Of a stretch of 64,000 nucleotides of DNA, positions 8,937 through 17,936 are shown in pieces (position 1 is the first letter of the stretch; each line of letters starts with the position of its first letter). The notes below the pieces were generated by a model. That model did no database searches. It was given only the letters and a program-made list of their open reading frames with translations, and was not told the origin of the DNA. The stretch covers positions 1,736,001 through 1,800,000 of the forward strand of contig NZ_JBBNAC010000001.1 in NCBI RefSeq assembly GCF_037996825.1, read 5' to 3'. Made by a program: the position numbers and the translations under genes. The DNA is from Bdellovibrio sp. BCCA (GTDB lineage: Bacteria > Bdellovibrionota > Bdellovibrionia > Bdellovibrionales > Bdellovibrionaceae).

Positions 8937-9485
8937 TTAAAGATACTTGATCATTTCTTCAGCCGTGCAACGACAAGGTTTTCCGTCGCGCACACATTCA
9001 TAGTCGATATCAATCCAGTATTCTGGATGAGTCGTCACACTTTGAAAGCCGAATTTAGTAAGATAACGAATCGAAGAATTATTCGGAGACTCTTTCCATG
9101 CGTGAGTCACGATGGCTAAAGTTCCTAATTTTTTAAAACACTCAATAGCGGCCTCGGAAAGTTTTGGGCCCCAGCCGCTGCCTTGTGCTTCGGGAGCTAA
9201 AAATAGACTTTGAAAGTAACCCACTTTTTCAAGAGGAACATTCCATAAATCAGGACGGAGTTTGGAACCTTTCCCTTTGCTCCAAGCACCCGGTGGGTAG
9301 GCCAAACGAAACCCCTGAATGCCTTTATCGTCTACCAAAACAAAAGAGCACATCACATCGCCGACAAGCGACTTGTGATAACAATCTTGCAGTTCTTCAA
9401 GGCTAAAATAATTCAAACCAATCGTGCGATCGGTGAACGTTTTTACTTGAGGAAGATCGGATAATTCTAGAGGACGAATATGCAT
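8937..9485 (-). CDS. GNAT-family N-acetyltransferase
   Basis: A 182-residue acetyltransferase using acetyl-CoA. The pyrophosphate-binding loop is LAPEAQGSGWGPKLSEAA (about 97-114), followed by the helix and the typical ending THAWKESPNNSSIRYLTKFGF, where family members bind CoA and complete the fold. The C-terminal tail carries a Cys pair (CVRDGKPCRCTAEEM). It is the first gene of a pair with the FAD oxidase (9 bases between stop and start), which suggests action on the same amine or amino acid, but the acceptor is unknown. Confidence 0.85.
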   Translation of the reverse strand: MHIRPLELSDLPQVKTFTDRTIGLNYFSLEELQDCYHKSLVGDVMCSFVLVDDKGIQGFRLAYPPGAWSKGKGSKLRPDLWNVPLEKVGYFQSLFLAPEAQGSGWGPKLSEAAIECFKKLGTLAIVTHAWKESPNNSSIRYLTKFGFQSVTTHPEYWIDIDYECVRDGKPCRCTAEEMIKYL

Positions 9486-9522
9486 AGGCCCATAAACTCA
9501 TATTCAGAAATTCTGGTCAAGA

Positions 9523-9726
9523 TCATATCGGCATCTCGTCATAACCTGCTCCACGGCCGACTCTTAGGGAAAATTTGTGGTGAGATTCGTTCCAAATGGC
9601 GTGGATATCAATAGGATGGCAGCACACTTCGCAATCCCAAATAAATTCCTGGTCGGCACCATCCTCGAGGTGAATGGTGATGCCGAATTTCTCGCGGCAG
9701 AAGGGGCATTGAACTTTGTATTCCAT
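9523..9726 (-). CDS. CPXCG-motif cysteine-rich zinc-ribbon-like protein
   Basis: A 67-residue protein with two CxxC pairs (Cys7/Cys10 in CPFC and Cys32/Cys35 in CEVC) as in small CPXCG-motif proteins, which probably bind zinc. I start it at ATG 9726 behind GAAGG; an upstream extension exists but family likeness begins at MEYKVQCPFC. The C-terminus is basic-aromatic. The function of the family is not established. It lies alone between the acetyltransferase and transporter genes on the same strand. Confidence 0.75.
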   Translation of the reverse strand: MEYKVQCPFCREKFGITIHLEDGADQEFIWDCEVCCHPIDIHAIWNESHHKFSLRVGRGAGYDEMPI

Positions 9727-9781
9727 AAAGGCCTTCTTTGTTAGACCACCTCTTTTATTTTCGTAGAGGTGGCCCGCTTTC

Positions 9782-9812
9782 AAAAGACCTTGTGCCGAAA
9801 TACAGGTTCTTT
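9782..9812 (-). terminator. Probable terminator of the peptide transporter gene
   Basis: Read on the minus strand, AAAAGAACCTGT and ACAAGGTCTTTT form an imperfect stem (one bulge) with an 8-base loop that ends in TTTT, directly after the transporter stop codon. Confidence 0.45.
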
Positions 9813-9813
9813 T

Positions 9814-11184
9814 CTAGACGTCTTTGCCTAGAGCATTTGTGAGGACCTTGTGCGTGAAGAAGAAAAGAACCGCCGGAATCAGACTTAAGCCCGCAAGAAG
9901 CAGGAAAAACTCATCTTTGGCGATCCTCTCGTAATAGCTTCCGATATAACCTGCGATGTAGTTTCCAAAGAACGTCGCAAGAAACCAAACACCCATCATC
10001 ATCGAAACAATCTTCGCTGGAGAAACTTTCGTCACCAAGGAAAGACCAATCGGGGAGATATAAAGCTCAGCTAATGTCAGCAAGAATGTCGAACCCAAGA
10101 GCCACATCACATTGCCTTTACCGGCACCCACAGCTTGCGCCGCAAGATACATGATAACTAATGCGACAGCTCCAAGAACGCAGCCAATTGCCATCTTAGT
10201 CACAGTGCCAGGAGCCTTATTGCTACGTGCTCTCCAAGCCCAGTAACGATCCAAAAGCGGAGCGAAGAAGACGATCACCAATGGATTGAAAGATTGATAC
10301 CAAGTCGAAGGAATTTCAAAACCAAAGAAGTTCCAATCGGTACTTTGATCGGACCACAACTGCAAAGTATTCCCTTGCTGTTCGTAAACACCCCAGAAGA
10401 AAATCGTCACCATGCAAAGAAACGTCAACGCAATCGTGCGAGCCCATTCTTCTTTCGTCATGGGCTGTTGAGCTTTCGCTTCCACTTCTTTGATCGATTG
10501 TTTTTGTTCTGTTTGCGGAAGATGTTTTCCACCAAAGTGATAAATCACCAAAGACACAAGCATGCCGACGCCAGCGGCGCCAAAGCCCCAGTGCCATCCT
10601 ACTTTTTGTCCCAAGGTTCCGCAAATCAACGGAGACAAGATCGCACCTAAGTTGATACCCATATAGAAAATCGTATAGGCACCATCGCGGCGTGGATCGT
10701 TCTCGGCGTAAAGACCGCCCACTTGAGTCGAAATATTCGGTTTAAAGAAACCGTTACCTAAAATGAGGAACAATAAAGCAGGGAAGAACATGCTTTCTAC
10801 GGCCATCAAAAAGTGACCGATAGCCATCAAGACACCGCCCACATAAACGGAGCGTCTTTGTCCGATAAAACGGTCGGCAATAATACCTCCGAAGAACGGC
10901 GTAAAATAAACGAAGCCCGTATAGAGGCCGTAAATCTGTGAAGACAGAGCCTGGTGAGAAAGTTCCCCATAGAAGGACTCTAGAACGCTTTTGATGGTCG
11001 CATATCCAAAGACCTCTTTTCCGGCATCGGCCTGCTGGAAAAGGTGTTGGATCATGTAAAGTACGAGAAGAACCCGCATTCCGTAGTAAGAAAATCTTTC
11101 CCACATCTCCGTAAAGAACAGGGTGAAAAGAGGGCGCGGATGCCCGAAGAAAGTCTTATCTGCATTGTGAGCCGTTTGAGCCAT
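9814..11184 (-). CDS. Proton-dependent oligopeptide transporter (POT/PTR family MFS)
   Basis: Inner-membrane symporter that takes up di- and tripeptides with protons. The 456-residue protein opens with the family signature TEMWERFSYYGMRVLLVLYM in the first membrane helix (E-x-x-E-R-F-x-Y-Y-G), then about a dozen hydrophobic segments, with GLYTGFVYFTPFFGGIIADR and the PTR2 motif FYMGINLGAILSPLICG around residues 170-190. A cytoplasmic charged loop lies near 220-245. The gene stands alone and diverges from the met-zincin gene. With many exported proteases nearby it probably imports prey-derived peptides; that role is inference. Confidence 0.92.
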   Translation of the reverse strand: MAQTAHNADKTFFGHPRPLFTLFFTEMWERFSYYGMRVLLVLYMIQHLFQQADAGKEVFGYATIKSVLESFYGELSHQALSSQIYGLYTGFVYFTPFFGGIIADRFIGQRRSVYVGGVLMAIGHFLMAVESMFFPALLFLILGNGFFKPNISTQVGGLYAENDPRRDGAYTIFYMGINLGAILSPLICGTLGQKVGWHWGFGAAGVGMLVSLVIYHFGGKHLPQTEQKQSIKEVEAKAQQPMTKEEWARTIALTFLCMVTIFFWGVYEQQGNTLQLWSDQSTDWNFFGFEIPSTWYQSFNPLVIVFFAPLLDRYWAWRARSNKAPGTVTKMAIGCVLGAVALVIMYLAAQAVGAGKGNVMWLLGSTFLLTLAELYISPIGLSLVTKVSPAKIVSMMMGVWFLATFFGNYIAGYIGSYYERIAKDEFFLLLAGLSLIPAVLFFFTHKVLTNALGKDV

Positions 11185-11294
11185 GATTCTCCTGTAAAGA
11201 TTATGAACATTTCATTCTTTTTTTCAGAGGCCTTTTGATCTTCGCCACTATTTGGCATAAATGTCACCTGAAAAAGTTTTTGGGGGTTCTTGAA

Positions 11295-13973
11295 ATGACG
11301 TTTAATAAGTACGCCGCTGTCATCAGCACCGTGATCTCATCGTTGATTCTTTCTGCCTGCACCATCAAAGAAGAACGAATCGTTGAAAAACAAGCACCTG
11401 CCGATATGCGTGCCTCTTTCTCGCCACAGAGCGTGGATTCCGCTTCTAACGCCTGCGATAAAGTCTCTTGCATCACAATTCAAAAAAACGCTTTGGGAAA
11501 GATCTTCCTTCTGATCGCTTCAGGAAAAACAGCGGGTTCAACACCTCAATGGTACGATCTAAAGCCTCTGGTTGTGAGTTTTGAAAAATCAGGTTCTAAG
11601 ATCGCTCTTCTCGCTGAAAACTATAACAGCATCTACGAAGAGATCCGTACGGTGAACCTCATTCAAACATTTGACGTGGTTTCTGAAGACAGCACGTCGA
11701 TCACATTTGACTGGGGACAAGGCTTAAAGACATTTGTCCTTCAGAGTTCTTATGACGTCGATGCAGCCCGCGGAAAAAACAACGACCTGACAGAGAGTTC
11801 TTTCCAATCACTTCCAGTTATTGATTCTTTTGTTCGCAATATCAAATTTGACGAAAAAAATATTGAGCTTGAGCAAATCTCTAAAGTTCGCACCGATGCT
11901 GTGAAAGCAGGCGCAAACAAGAGCATGAGTCTTGAAACGCGCGAAGAAACATTGGCAATGAATATCCAAATTCGCGCTTACAATCTTTCTCCCGAATTTA
12001 AAAAGAAAGAGTACGATAAATCCCGCCGTGTCGGTTTTTTTGTCACGAAAGTTTCTAAGAAAGGCTATAGCCAAGACATCGTAAATCTTATTACGAAGTG
12101 GGATCTTTCTCCATCAAAAGGACCTATCGTTGTGCGCGTATCGTCAGCAGTTCCTTCTGAATACGTAGGCGCTGTGACGGAAGCCGCTCTTTACTGGAAT
12201 AAAGTTTTTGGTCGCGATATCGTGACTGTTAAAACAGGCGTGGATCCTCAAGCGGGTCCTGAAGATCGCAGCATCTTCGTTCGTTGGATTCCTTGGTTGG
12301 ATTCTGGTGCCGCTTACGCTATCGGACAATCCGATCCTCTCACGGGTGAAGTTTTGCGTGCGCAAGTATTTATGCCTTCTGTGTTCACGCGCGTGGGCTC
12401 AGCGGATTTGGTAAACTTGAATGGTAACACACCAGTTGCTGCTGGCGCGATTGCTTGTGATTTGACGGAAAGCTTCAATGCGATCAATCAAATCGCTCGC
12501 GAAGCCAGTGACTCTCAAAGACTTCGTCTAGCTCAAGACAGTGTTCGTGCGACAGTGGCCCACGAACTAGGACACGCTTTGGGACTTCGTCATAACTTCG
12601 CTGGGTCCTTCTCTGCGAAAGTTTCAACTAAAGAAATCTACGAATCCGCTAAAACTTATTTGAAAGACCTCAATCATCAAGGACTTGAGACTTCGACAAG
12701 CATCATGGACTATGTCAGTGGTATTGATGATGTCTTGATGGCCGGAAGAATCAAGTACGCGGCTTTGTCTTACGATAAAATGGCGATGGACTGGGCTTAT
12801 TCAGACAACGATACGGCTTTAAATGAAAAAACATCTTTGTACTGCACAGACGATGATATTTCTTTGGCGAACAGTCAGTCTTTGCAAATCTATGGTTGTG
12901 AACGCTTTGATGCTGGTAACAATCCTCTTTTAAGAAAATACCTTGATGCAAAAGGTGAAAAAGAAAATCTAACGAAAGTTCTTTTTGCTTCGATCATCGG
13001 TCGCTTGTATCCATCCGATCAGCCCACAGTTGTTGCAAATCTTGATACAGTTTTGCAAGACACGATGAAATGGGGACGCGCGAACCTTGATGCTTTGAAG
13101 TTTGTAAGCCAAGTCGTGATGGATATTTCTAAGAACAATACAGCAGCACCGGTATTTGCGTCTCTTGAAAGTGTGAAGTCAGGGCAAGTGCTTTACTCTA
13201 AAATGGGTATGGATGAAGCGTTGACGAAAGAGCGTGCGCGTTCTTTGGCAGAAGCAGGCGGTTATGCTTCGATGCTCAACGATCTTTGGAGAAATGCTGA
13301 TGGCACGATTTCAACTAACTGGCTTGCTCAACAAATCGAAGAGCTTAAAAACAGTCCTTATCTTGCTAAAGGTAAAACTTTAGGTGGTCGCGAGTATGAA
13401 CTCACTCCTGAGCAGCAAGAAAAAGTAGTTAAATTCTATCAAAGCCTTATCACGACAAATCGCAAAGTCTTAGCTGCAGGTGTGGCGGAACTTCTGCCAA
13501 AACTTGATGAGATGGAGCAAGACGCGAACGGCTTGACGGCGTCCATCACGGCATTGTTACCTCGCGGTTTATTAACCGAAGATGGTTCAGCATCCTTGGC
13601 AAATCTTTATTTGGATCTTGTAGCTGCCAATGAGGGTGAGCAGGTTGTTAAAGTGGGTGCGGGTCTTACCAAAGAAGTGAAAGTCGTAAAATCCTTCCTG
13701 ACAGCTGAAGAAAAAGCGAAATGGGCGAAGCTGCTTTCTTCTAAAGGATTGCGCTTTGATATGGATATGAAGAAGGCTCTTGTGCGTAAGTCTCAATATG
13801 ACAAGGTCAATACATTCTTAAAAGAGATCGATGCGACTTTGGATTTAAGCACAGTGAAAAAGCCTGCAGATCTTGCTTCTCAATTGCTTCAACAAGGTCT
13901 TATTGATTCTGCGGCTTCAAGCTGGTTGAGCAACGAGGTGAATACTCTGATTGCTCTAGAAAAAGTAATGTAA
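11295..13973 (+). CDS. Met-zincin-type zinc metalloprotease lipoprotein
   Basis: An 892-residue exported protease. The N-terminus is a lipoprotein signal with lipobox LSAC (Cys22). The active site AHELGHALGLRHNF, near residue 420, is the HExxHxxGxxH zinc motif, and the Met-turn TSIMDYVSG follows about 45 residues later; this combination matches the DUF4953/met-zincin family. The N-terminal 350 residues resemble the propeptide-like part and the C-terminal 350 residues are helical and charged. I start at ATG 11295 because the signal peptide begins there. It probably acts on protein substrates at the outer membrane or in the prey; the substrate is unknown. Confidence 0.88.
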   Translation: MTFNKYAAVISTVISSLILSACTIKEERIVEKQAPADMRASFSPQSVDSASNACDKVSCITIQKNALGKIFLLIASGKTAGSTPQWYDLKPLVVSFEKSGSKIALLAENYNSIYEEIRTVNLIQTFDVVSEDSTSITFDWGQGLKTFVLQSSYDVDAARGKNNDLTESSFQSLPVIDSFVRNIKFDEKNIELEQISKVRTDAVKAGANKSMSLETREETLAMNIQIRAYNLSPEFKKKEYDKSRRVGFFVTKVSKKGYSQDIVNLITKWDLSPSKGPIVVRVSSAVPSEYVGAVTEAALYWNKVFGRDIVTVKTGVDPQAGPEDRSIFVRWIPWLDSGAAYAIGQSDPLTGEVLRAQVFMPSVFTRVGSADLVNLNGNTPVAAGAIACDLTESFNAINQIAREASDSQRLRLAQDSVRATVAHELGHALGLRHNFAGSFSAKVSTKEIYESAKTYLKDLNHQGLETSTSIMDYVSGIDDVLMAGRIKYAALSYDKMAMDWAYSDNDTALNEKTSLYCTDDDISLANSQSLQIYGCERFDAGNNPLLRKYLDAKGEKENLTKVLFASIIGRLYPSDQPTVVANLDTVLQDTMKWGRANLDALKFVSQVVMDISKNNTAAPVFASLESVKSGQVLYSKMGMDEALTKERARSLAEAGGYASMLNDLWRNADGTISTNWLAQQIEELKNSPYLAKGKTLGGREYELTPEQQEKVVKFYQSLITTNRKVLAAGVAELLPKLDEMEQDANGLTASITALLPRGLLTEDGSASLANLYLDLVAANEGEQVVKVGAGLTKEVKVVKSFLTAEEKAKWAKLLSSKGLRFDMDMKKALVRKSQYDKVNTFLKEIDATLDLSTVKKPADLASQLLQQGLIDSAASSWLSNEVNTLIALEKVM

Positions 13974-14014
13974 AGCTTTTGAACAGCTGATTCCCTAAAA
14001 GGTCCTTATTGCAA

Positions 14015-14046
14015 AACCCGTCTCAGTGCGAGACGGGTTCTTTTTT
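14015..14046 (+). terminator. Rho-independent terminator after the met-zincin gene
   Basis: A perfect 10-bp stem AACCCGTCTC / GAGACGGGTT with loop AGTGC is followed by C and six T. It lies about 40 bases past the stop codon. Confidence 0.95.
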
Positions 14047-14122
14047 ATCTGCCGTTTATATTCGTTCTGGAATGCCAAGGTCTGGTCCACCTCTTGCCTA
14101 TACAGTAGGTATGGAGGCATTT

Positions 14123-14785
14123 ATGAAAACATCTTTCTTTAACAAATCAATGATGGGAGTCTTGGTAGCATTGGCTCTATCCTTGTCGGCTTGTGGCAAG
14201 AAAGATAGCAGTGCGGTGAGAGTTGCAGGTCGCGGGACTCCAACAGGAGTTTCACAAAGCGGTGGAACGACTCCAAACACTTGCAGTAATGCCAACATGA
14301 CTTGGGGTAAGATCTTCGATCCTTACGCTTCTTCAGCTTTTGAATCACAAGTGAAAGGTTTTGTCTCTGCGACATTAGATCCACAAAGCTTGGGTACAAT
14401 CAGCGGTAACATTAATGACAAAACGGGTATCGACTTTAGCGGTTCATTTCAATTCGACACGGCAGGGAAGTTGATTCCGACATCTTCAACAGTCGTGATT
14501 AAGATCTTCGATTCTTTTGTTGGCCAAGTGTACAACGGGCAAACAATCGTTCCTTATGTTGTTGAGTTTAAACAAGCCAGCGAAGGTATGATTGATCGCA
14601 ATACGCGTCAAATCCAAGTTAAGTTTAAGGACAGCTACGGAGAGATCATCTTCCAAGGTCAATACGACAACACGACAGTCCAAGGCACTGTTCAGTATCA
14701 GAACTACACGGCGGTAAACGGTTACCAACCGGCAGCCGGCACTCTTGGCAGCTTCAAAGCTTACACGTGCGCTCTTATTAAATAA
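14123..14785 (+). CDS. Lipoprotein of unknown function
   Basis: A 220-residue exported lipoprotein: signal segment MMGVLVALALSLSACGKK with lipobox LSAC. I choose ATG 14123, preceded by GGAGG at 14113-14117, over the in-frame ATG at 14111 which overlaps the ribosome site. The mature protein starts with a Ser/Thr/Gly-rich linker, then a beta-rich part of about 150 residues with alternating hydrophobic strands (VVIKIFDSFVGQVYNGQ, VQGTVQYQNYTAVNGY) and two cysteines at its borders (TCSNANMTW and YTCALIK) that may form a disulfide. I recognise no family. Confidence 0.75.
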   Translation: MKTSFFNKSMMGVLVALALSLSACGKKDSSAVRVAGRGTPTGVSQSGGTTPNTCSNANMTWGKIFDPYASSAFESQVKGFVSATLDPQSLGTISGNINDKTGIDFSGSFQFDTAGKLIPTSSTVVIKIFDSFVGQVYNGQTIVPYVVEFKQASEGMIDRNTRQIQVKFKDSYGEIIFQGQYDNTTVQGTVQYQNYTAVNGYQPAAGTLGSFKAYTCALIK

Positions 14786-14804
14786 GCGGCGCGTCTTGAT
14801 TCAC

Positions 14805-14830
14805 CCCCTATCCAGTTCAAAGATAGGGGA
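14805..14830 (+). promoter_or_regulatory. Hairpin covering the ribosome site of the next gene
   Basis: A perfect 8-bp stem CCCCTATC / GATAGGGG (14805-14812 and 14822-14829) with a 9-base loop ends one base before the ATG at 14831. The only G-rich, Shine-Dalgarno-like sequence (AGGGGA) is in the right arm. It could either close the ribosome site or be the end of the upstream transcript. Confidence 0.5.
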
Positions 14831-15925
14831 ATGCCTCAACGTTTCATCTTTGACTCTTCTATTTTAAATTCTGTTGTTGGGGGGCATTCGGCCATCGAAA
14901 TCCCCAAACTCAACATTCATACGCTAGAGGCGGCCAGTTCCTTTCTTCTCAGTTATGGATTTGATGTCACTCGTGAGAGTGATTTAGAAAAGCTCTGGTA
15001 CTACCACCGTCGCGCTTTGGTGTTGATGCTAGAAAAGCTGGGCTTTCAAGATTCAGAGCTTCCAGAGGTCTTTAGAGACCGCAAAGGACTTTCTGATATC
15101 CGTCAGCTTTTGATCTATGCAAGCTCGCAAAACCCTGATGAAAAGGAATTGCAGCGCTGGGCGTGTGCGATTCTTCGTTGTATGCACGTTTTCGTTCATG
15201 CAGAGAACGATCTTTTTAGTTCGTTCTCCGAAGAGATCCAATCGCAGATTCTCACGCCCTTTCAAGATTGCATTCGTCATGACGGGACGACTCATCGTAC
15301 GTTCCTGCAAAGTTCTCACATGGAAAAAATGGAGCCGATTGAGCTTTTAGGTTTTGAAGTAAAACCTTTTAAAACCTCTTCAAGCACGGTGATTAAGCTT
15401 TTGGCAAAACCCGATGCCTTGGCGATGAAGATTTTTGATAAGCTGGGTGTTCGTTTTATCACACGCAATCTTTTTGATACCTTCCAGGTCGTGCGTTTCC
15501 TGATTCGTGAAAATGTGATCAGTTTTCCGCACATCATGCCGGACCAAAGTTCTAATAACCTGTATCCCGTAAGCTTGTTCATGGAAGTGTGTGATGATCT
15601 GGCTCATCGCCTGGATACTTTGGATGAGAAAAGCATTCAAAAAGCATTTGATCAAAAACTTGCAGAGCAAGGCGAGAATGTAAAGTTCCTAAGAAAAGAA
15701 AATTTCTTTTCTGGCGAAGACTATCGTTTTATTAAATTTATCTCGCGCAAATTGATTCACATCAAACCGACGGCAGGAAAAGAAGAGTTTAGCTTCTTCT
15801 ATCCTTACGAGGTGCAAATCATGGATCAAGCCGCACATCAAAAAATTTTGTCGGGGCCTTCGGAACATCAGGCTTACAAGGAAAGACAAAGACTGGCGGC
15901 GCGCAAGCGTCTGTTCCCTGAATAG
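14831..15925 (+). CDS. Uncharacterised protein, possibly TIGR04552 family
   Basis: A 364-residue soluble protein without signal peptide or membrane segment. Conserved-looking stretches are LEKLWYYHRRALVLMLEKLG, SDIRQLLIYASS and LRCMHVFVHAENDLF, then AKPDALAMKIFDKLGVRFITR and PHIMPDQSSNNLYPV. This pattern recalls the uncharacterised delta-proteobacterial family TIGR04552, from memory and not checked. The C-terminal half includes YPYEVQIMDQ, which resembles RelA/SpoT-like nucleotidyltransferase wording (YEVQI) and deserves a fold search. The acyltransferase gene follows 9 bases later, probably in one operon. Function unknown. Confidence 0.7.
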   Translation: MPQRFIFDSSILNSVVGGHSAIEIPKLNIHTLEAASSFLLSYGFDVTRESDLEKLWYYHRRALVLMLEKLGFQDSELPEVFRDRKGLSDIRQLLIYASSQNPDEKELQRWACAILRCMHVFVHAENDLFSSFSEEIQSQILTPFQDCIRHDGTTHRTFLQSSHMEKMEPIELLGFEVKPFKTSSSTVIKLLAKPDALAMKIFDKLGVRFITRNLFDTFQVVRFLIRENVISFPHIMPDQSSNNLYPVSLFMEVCDDLAHRLDTLDEKSIQKAFDQKLAEQGENVKFLRKENFFSGEDYRFIKFISRKLIHIKPTAGKEEFSFFYPYEVQIMDQAAHQKILSGPSEHQAYKERQRLAARKRLFPE

Positions 15926-15934
15926 AGTTATTAT

Positions 15935-16675
15935 ATGTTTTGGAAGTTGCTTTCGTATCCTCGTTCTTTATTGGCGCTCATTTGGTTTCCTATTCACACC
16001 ATGCTTTGTGCATTGGCTTTGATTATTGTGAATCTCACGATGAACAATCGTCCCTTGGAAGATCACATTGTCGAGTTTTGGACTCGCAATGCATGTCGCA
16101 TGTTCGGTGTGAAGGTTGTTGTAAAGGGTCTTGAGAATCGTCCTTCCGGCGGATTCTTGTACGTGTTTAATCACACAAGCTTCTTTGATATTTTTGCGAT
16201 GAATGGATATTTGGGAAGTTTCCGTTTTGGTGCAAAGATTGAGCTTTTTAAAATTCCTGTTTTTGGACCAGCCATGCGCCGTGCCGGGATTTTGCCAATT
16301 GCCCGTGAACGTCGCGAAGAGGTCTTTAAAGTTTACCAAGCCGCTGAGGCGCGTATCAAAGCAGGGGAGCGGTTTGCCTTAGCTCCTGAGGGAACTCGTC
16401 AAAACAGCGAGCGATTAGGGAATTTTAAATCCGGTCCTTTTATTTTTGCTATCAATGCGAAAGCGCCGATTGTTCCAGTGATTGTCAAAGGAGCGGCTGC
16501 GATTTTACCAAAAGGACACACAGTTCCCAACTGGGGCGTGTGGAGTCGGACGGTTACATTGCAAGTCTTGCCGCCGATCAATCCCAACGAGTATACTATT
16601 GAACAAAGACCTCAATTGCAGGAGCGTGTTCGTAAAGTGATGGAGCCGTACTTTCAAGAGGACAGTACTCAGTAG
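15935..16675 (+). CDS. 1-acyl-sn-glycerol-3-phosphate acyltransferase (PlsC-type)
   Basis: Transfers an acyl chain to lysophosphatidate in phospholipid synthesis, at the inner membrane. The 246-residue protein has a membrane segment near 12-33, the catalytic NHTSFFD (His80, Asp85) and the substrate-binding APEGTRQNSERLGNFKSG (around 148-165), the standard PlsC/LPLAT motifs in the standard order. The ribosome site is weak (TAGAG). It lies between an uncharacterised gene and a DUF962 gene, all on the same strand with short gaps, so they are likely co-transcribed. Confidence 0.9.
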   Translation: MFWKLLSYPRSLLALIWFPIHTMLCALALIIVNLTMNNRPLEDHIVEFWTRNACRMFGVKVVVKGLENRPSGGFLYVFNHTSFFDIFAMNGYLGSFRFGAKIELFKIPVFGPAMRRAGILPIARERREEVFKVYQAAEARIKAGERFALAPEGTRQNSERLGNFKSGPFIFAINAKAPIVPVIVKGAAAILPKGHTVPNWGVWSRTVTLQVLPPINPNEYTIEQRPQLQERVRKVMEPYFQEDSTQ

Positions 16676-16693
16676 TTTTTTTGAGGAGTGCTT

Positions 16694-16987
16694 ATGACAA
16701 CATTTAAAGAGTTTTGGCCTTTTTATTTGCAAGAGCACTCTCATCCCATCAATCGTCGTCTGCATTTCGTCGGCACTCTATGTGTTCATCTTGTTTTGCT
16801 TTATGCACTTTTCACTCAAGAATGGATGGCGCTCTGGCTTTTGCCGGTGATTGGCTATGGCTTTGCTTGGGTGGGGCACTTTGGTGTTGAGAAAAACAGA
16901 CCCGCGACATTTAAACATCCTTGGTGGTCTCTCATGGGAGACTTCAAGATGTTTTACTCAATGTGCGCGGGTAAGCTTTGGAAGTAA
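16694..16987 (+). CDS. Mpo1-like (DUF962) small membrane protein
   Basis: A 97-residue protein. The pattern FYLQEHSHPINRRLHFVGT, two hydrophobic helices and HFGVEKNRPATFKHPWWSL matches the DUF962/Mpo1 family; yeast Mpo1 is an iron-dependent dioxygenase acting on 2-hydroxy fatty acids. The histidines of EHSHP, NRRLHFVGT, GHFGVEKNRP and FKHPWWS are retained and are the likely metal ligands. I start at ATG 16694 behind GAGGAG. Its place after plsC suggests lipid metabolism. The end of the gene abuts the convergent protease gene. Confidence 0.85.
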   Translation: MTTFKEFWPFYLQEHSHPINRRLHFVGTLCVHLVLLYALFTQEWMALWLLPVIGYGFAWVGHFGVEKNRPATFKHPWWSLMGDFKMFYSMCAGKLWK

Positions 16988-17851
16988 TTAAAAATCCGCT
17001 CCTTCTGCTGCGGCTTTCTTAGAGAGAAGGCTCAGCATATTTTTTTGAATCCACTCGTCATGGAATTGAACATTAATATAAAGACCGCGATCAATGCACA
17101 GATTGCGGTCTTCAACGGGAACTTCAGGATTAAAGAACGTTCTTGAAGCAATACCGACAACGTAAGTTTTGTTATCAATAGTAACGATCGCAGGACCTCC
17201 GGAGTCTCCCTGGCAAAATCCCTTTCCTTGGTTTTGTGTCACAATAAAAGAAGACGACGTCGCTACGTAGTTTTGCACGTCAAGAGTGGCGGTACGTAAA
17301 ACACCCACGTGTCCAGGAAAAGCGGGGCGCCCATCCGAGCGGCCGTAACCCGCAGCCGTGACTTGCATTAGATGCAAATCGAAGTCCTTTGCTGGGAGAT
17401 TCATGATCTCAATATCTTTTGGAAGTTCGTTTTCTAAAAGAATCAGTGCTACGTCTGCGTTTTTATCTCCCGCAGTATAATCTGGATGAACCACTACGTC
17501 GATACCACGAATAGAAACGCTTTCTCCCTGAGCGTTTTTAAGAAGGATCATATGTGAAGGCGGAGAGTTTGCAATAATACAGTGAGCGGCCGTTAAGATG
17601 ATTGAAGGAGAAATCGCACTCGCAGTACACTGAGAGGAAATCGGTTTTTGTTCAACTCCGTCAACCGGAGGTCGTTGATAACGGATTTTAAAGTTCAAGG
17701 CCTGGCGAGCTATAATATTGTCTTCAGGAACATCTTCACCACCCACGATTCCGTTGCTTTCCTCATGTTCTATGGCGTTTTGGGAAGATGATGTCACTTT
17801 GTCCTGACATCCCAACATCGCAAGAATTAGAAAGCAAAAAATTACTCTCAT
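16988..17851 (-). CDS. Trypsin-like serine protease (S1 family) lipoprotein
   Basis: A 287-residue exported protease. Lipoprotein signal MRVIFCFLILAMLGCQDK with Cys15. The chymotrypsin fold shows IVGGEDV (35-41, where zymogen cleavage exposes the new N-terminus), TAAHC (His90), NADVALILL (Asp133) and GDSGGP (Ser217), so the catalytic triad is complete. Cys75/Cys91 and Cys213 with a later Cys could form the usual disulfides. The residues before IVGG are a short propeptide after the lipid anchor. It probably degrades protein at the cell surface or, if released, in the prey. Confidence 0.92.
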   Translation of the reverse strand: MRVIFCFLILAMLGCQDKVTSSSQNAIEHEESNGIVGGEDVPEDNIIARQALNFKIRYQRPPVDGVEQKPISSQCTASAISPSIILTAAHCIIANSPPSHMILLKNAQGESVSIRGIDVVVHPDYTAGDKNADVALILLENELPKDIEIMNLPAKDFDLHLMQVTAAGYGRSDGRPAFPGHVGVLRTATLDVQNYVATSSSFIVTQNQGKGFCQGDSGGPAIVTIDNKTYVVGIASRTFFNPEVPVEDRNLCIDRGLYINVQFHDEWIQKNMLSLLSKKAAAEGADF

Positions 17852-17936
17852 GTCATTTCTCCTGTCACTGAGCCCAAAAATGGGACCACATTACTATTCA
17901 ACAACGATATATCCGCGCTGATCGATCGTTCAGGGA

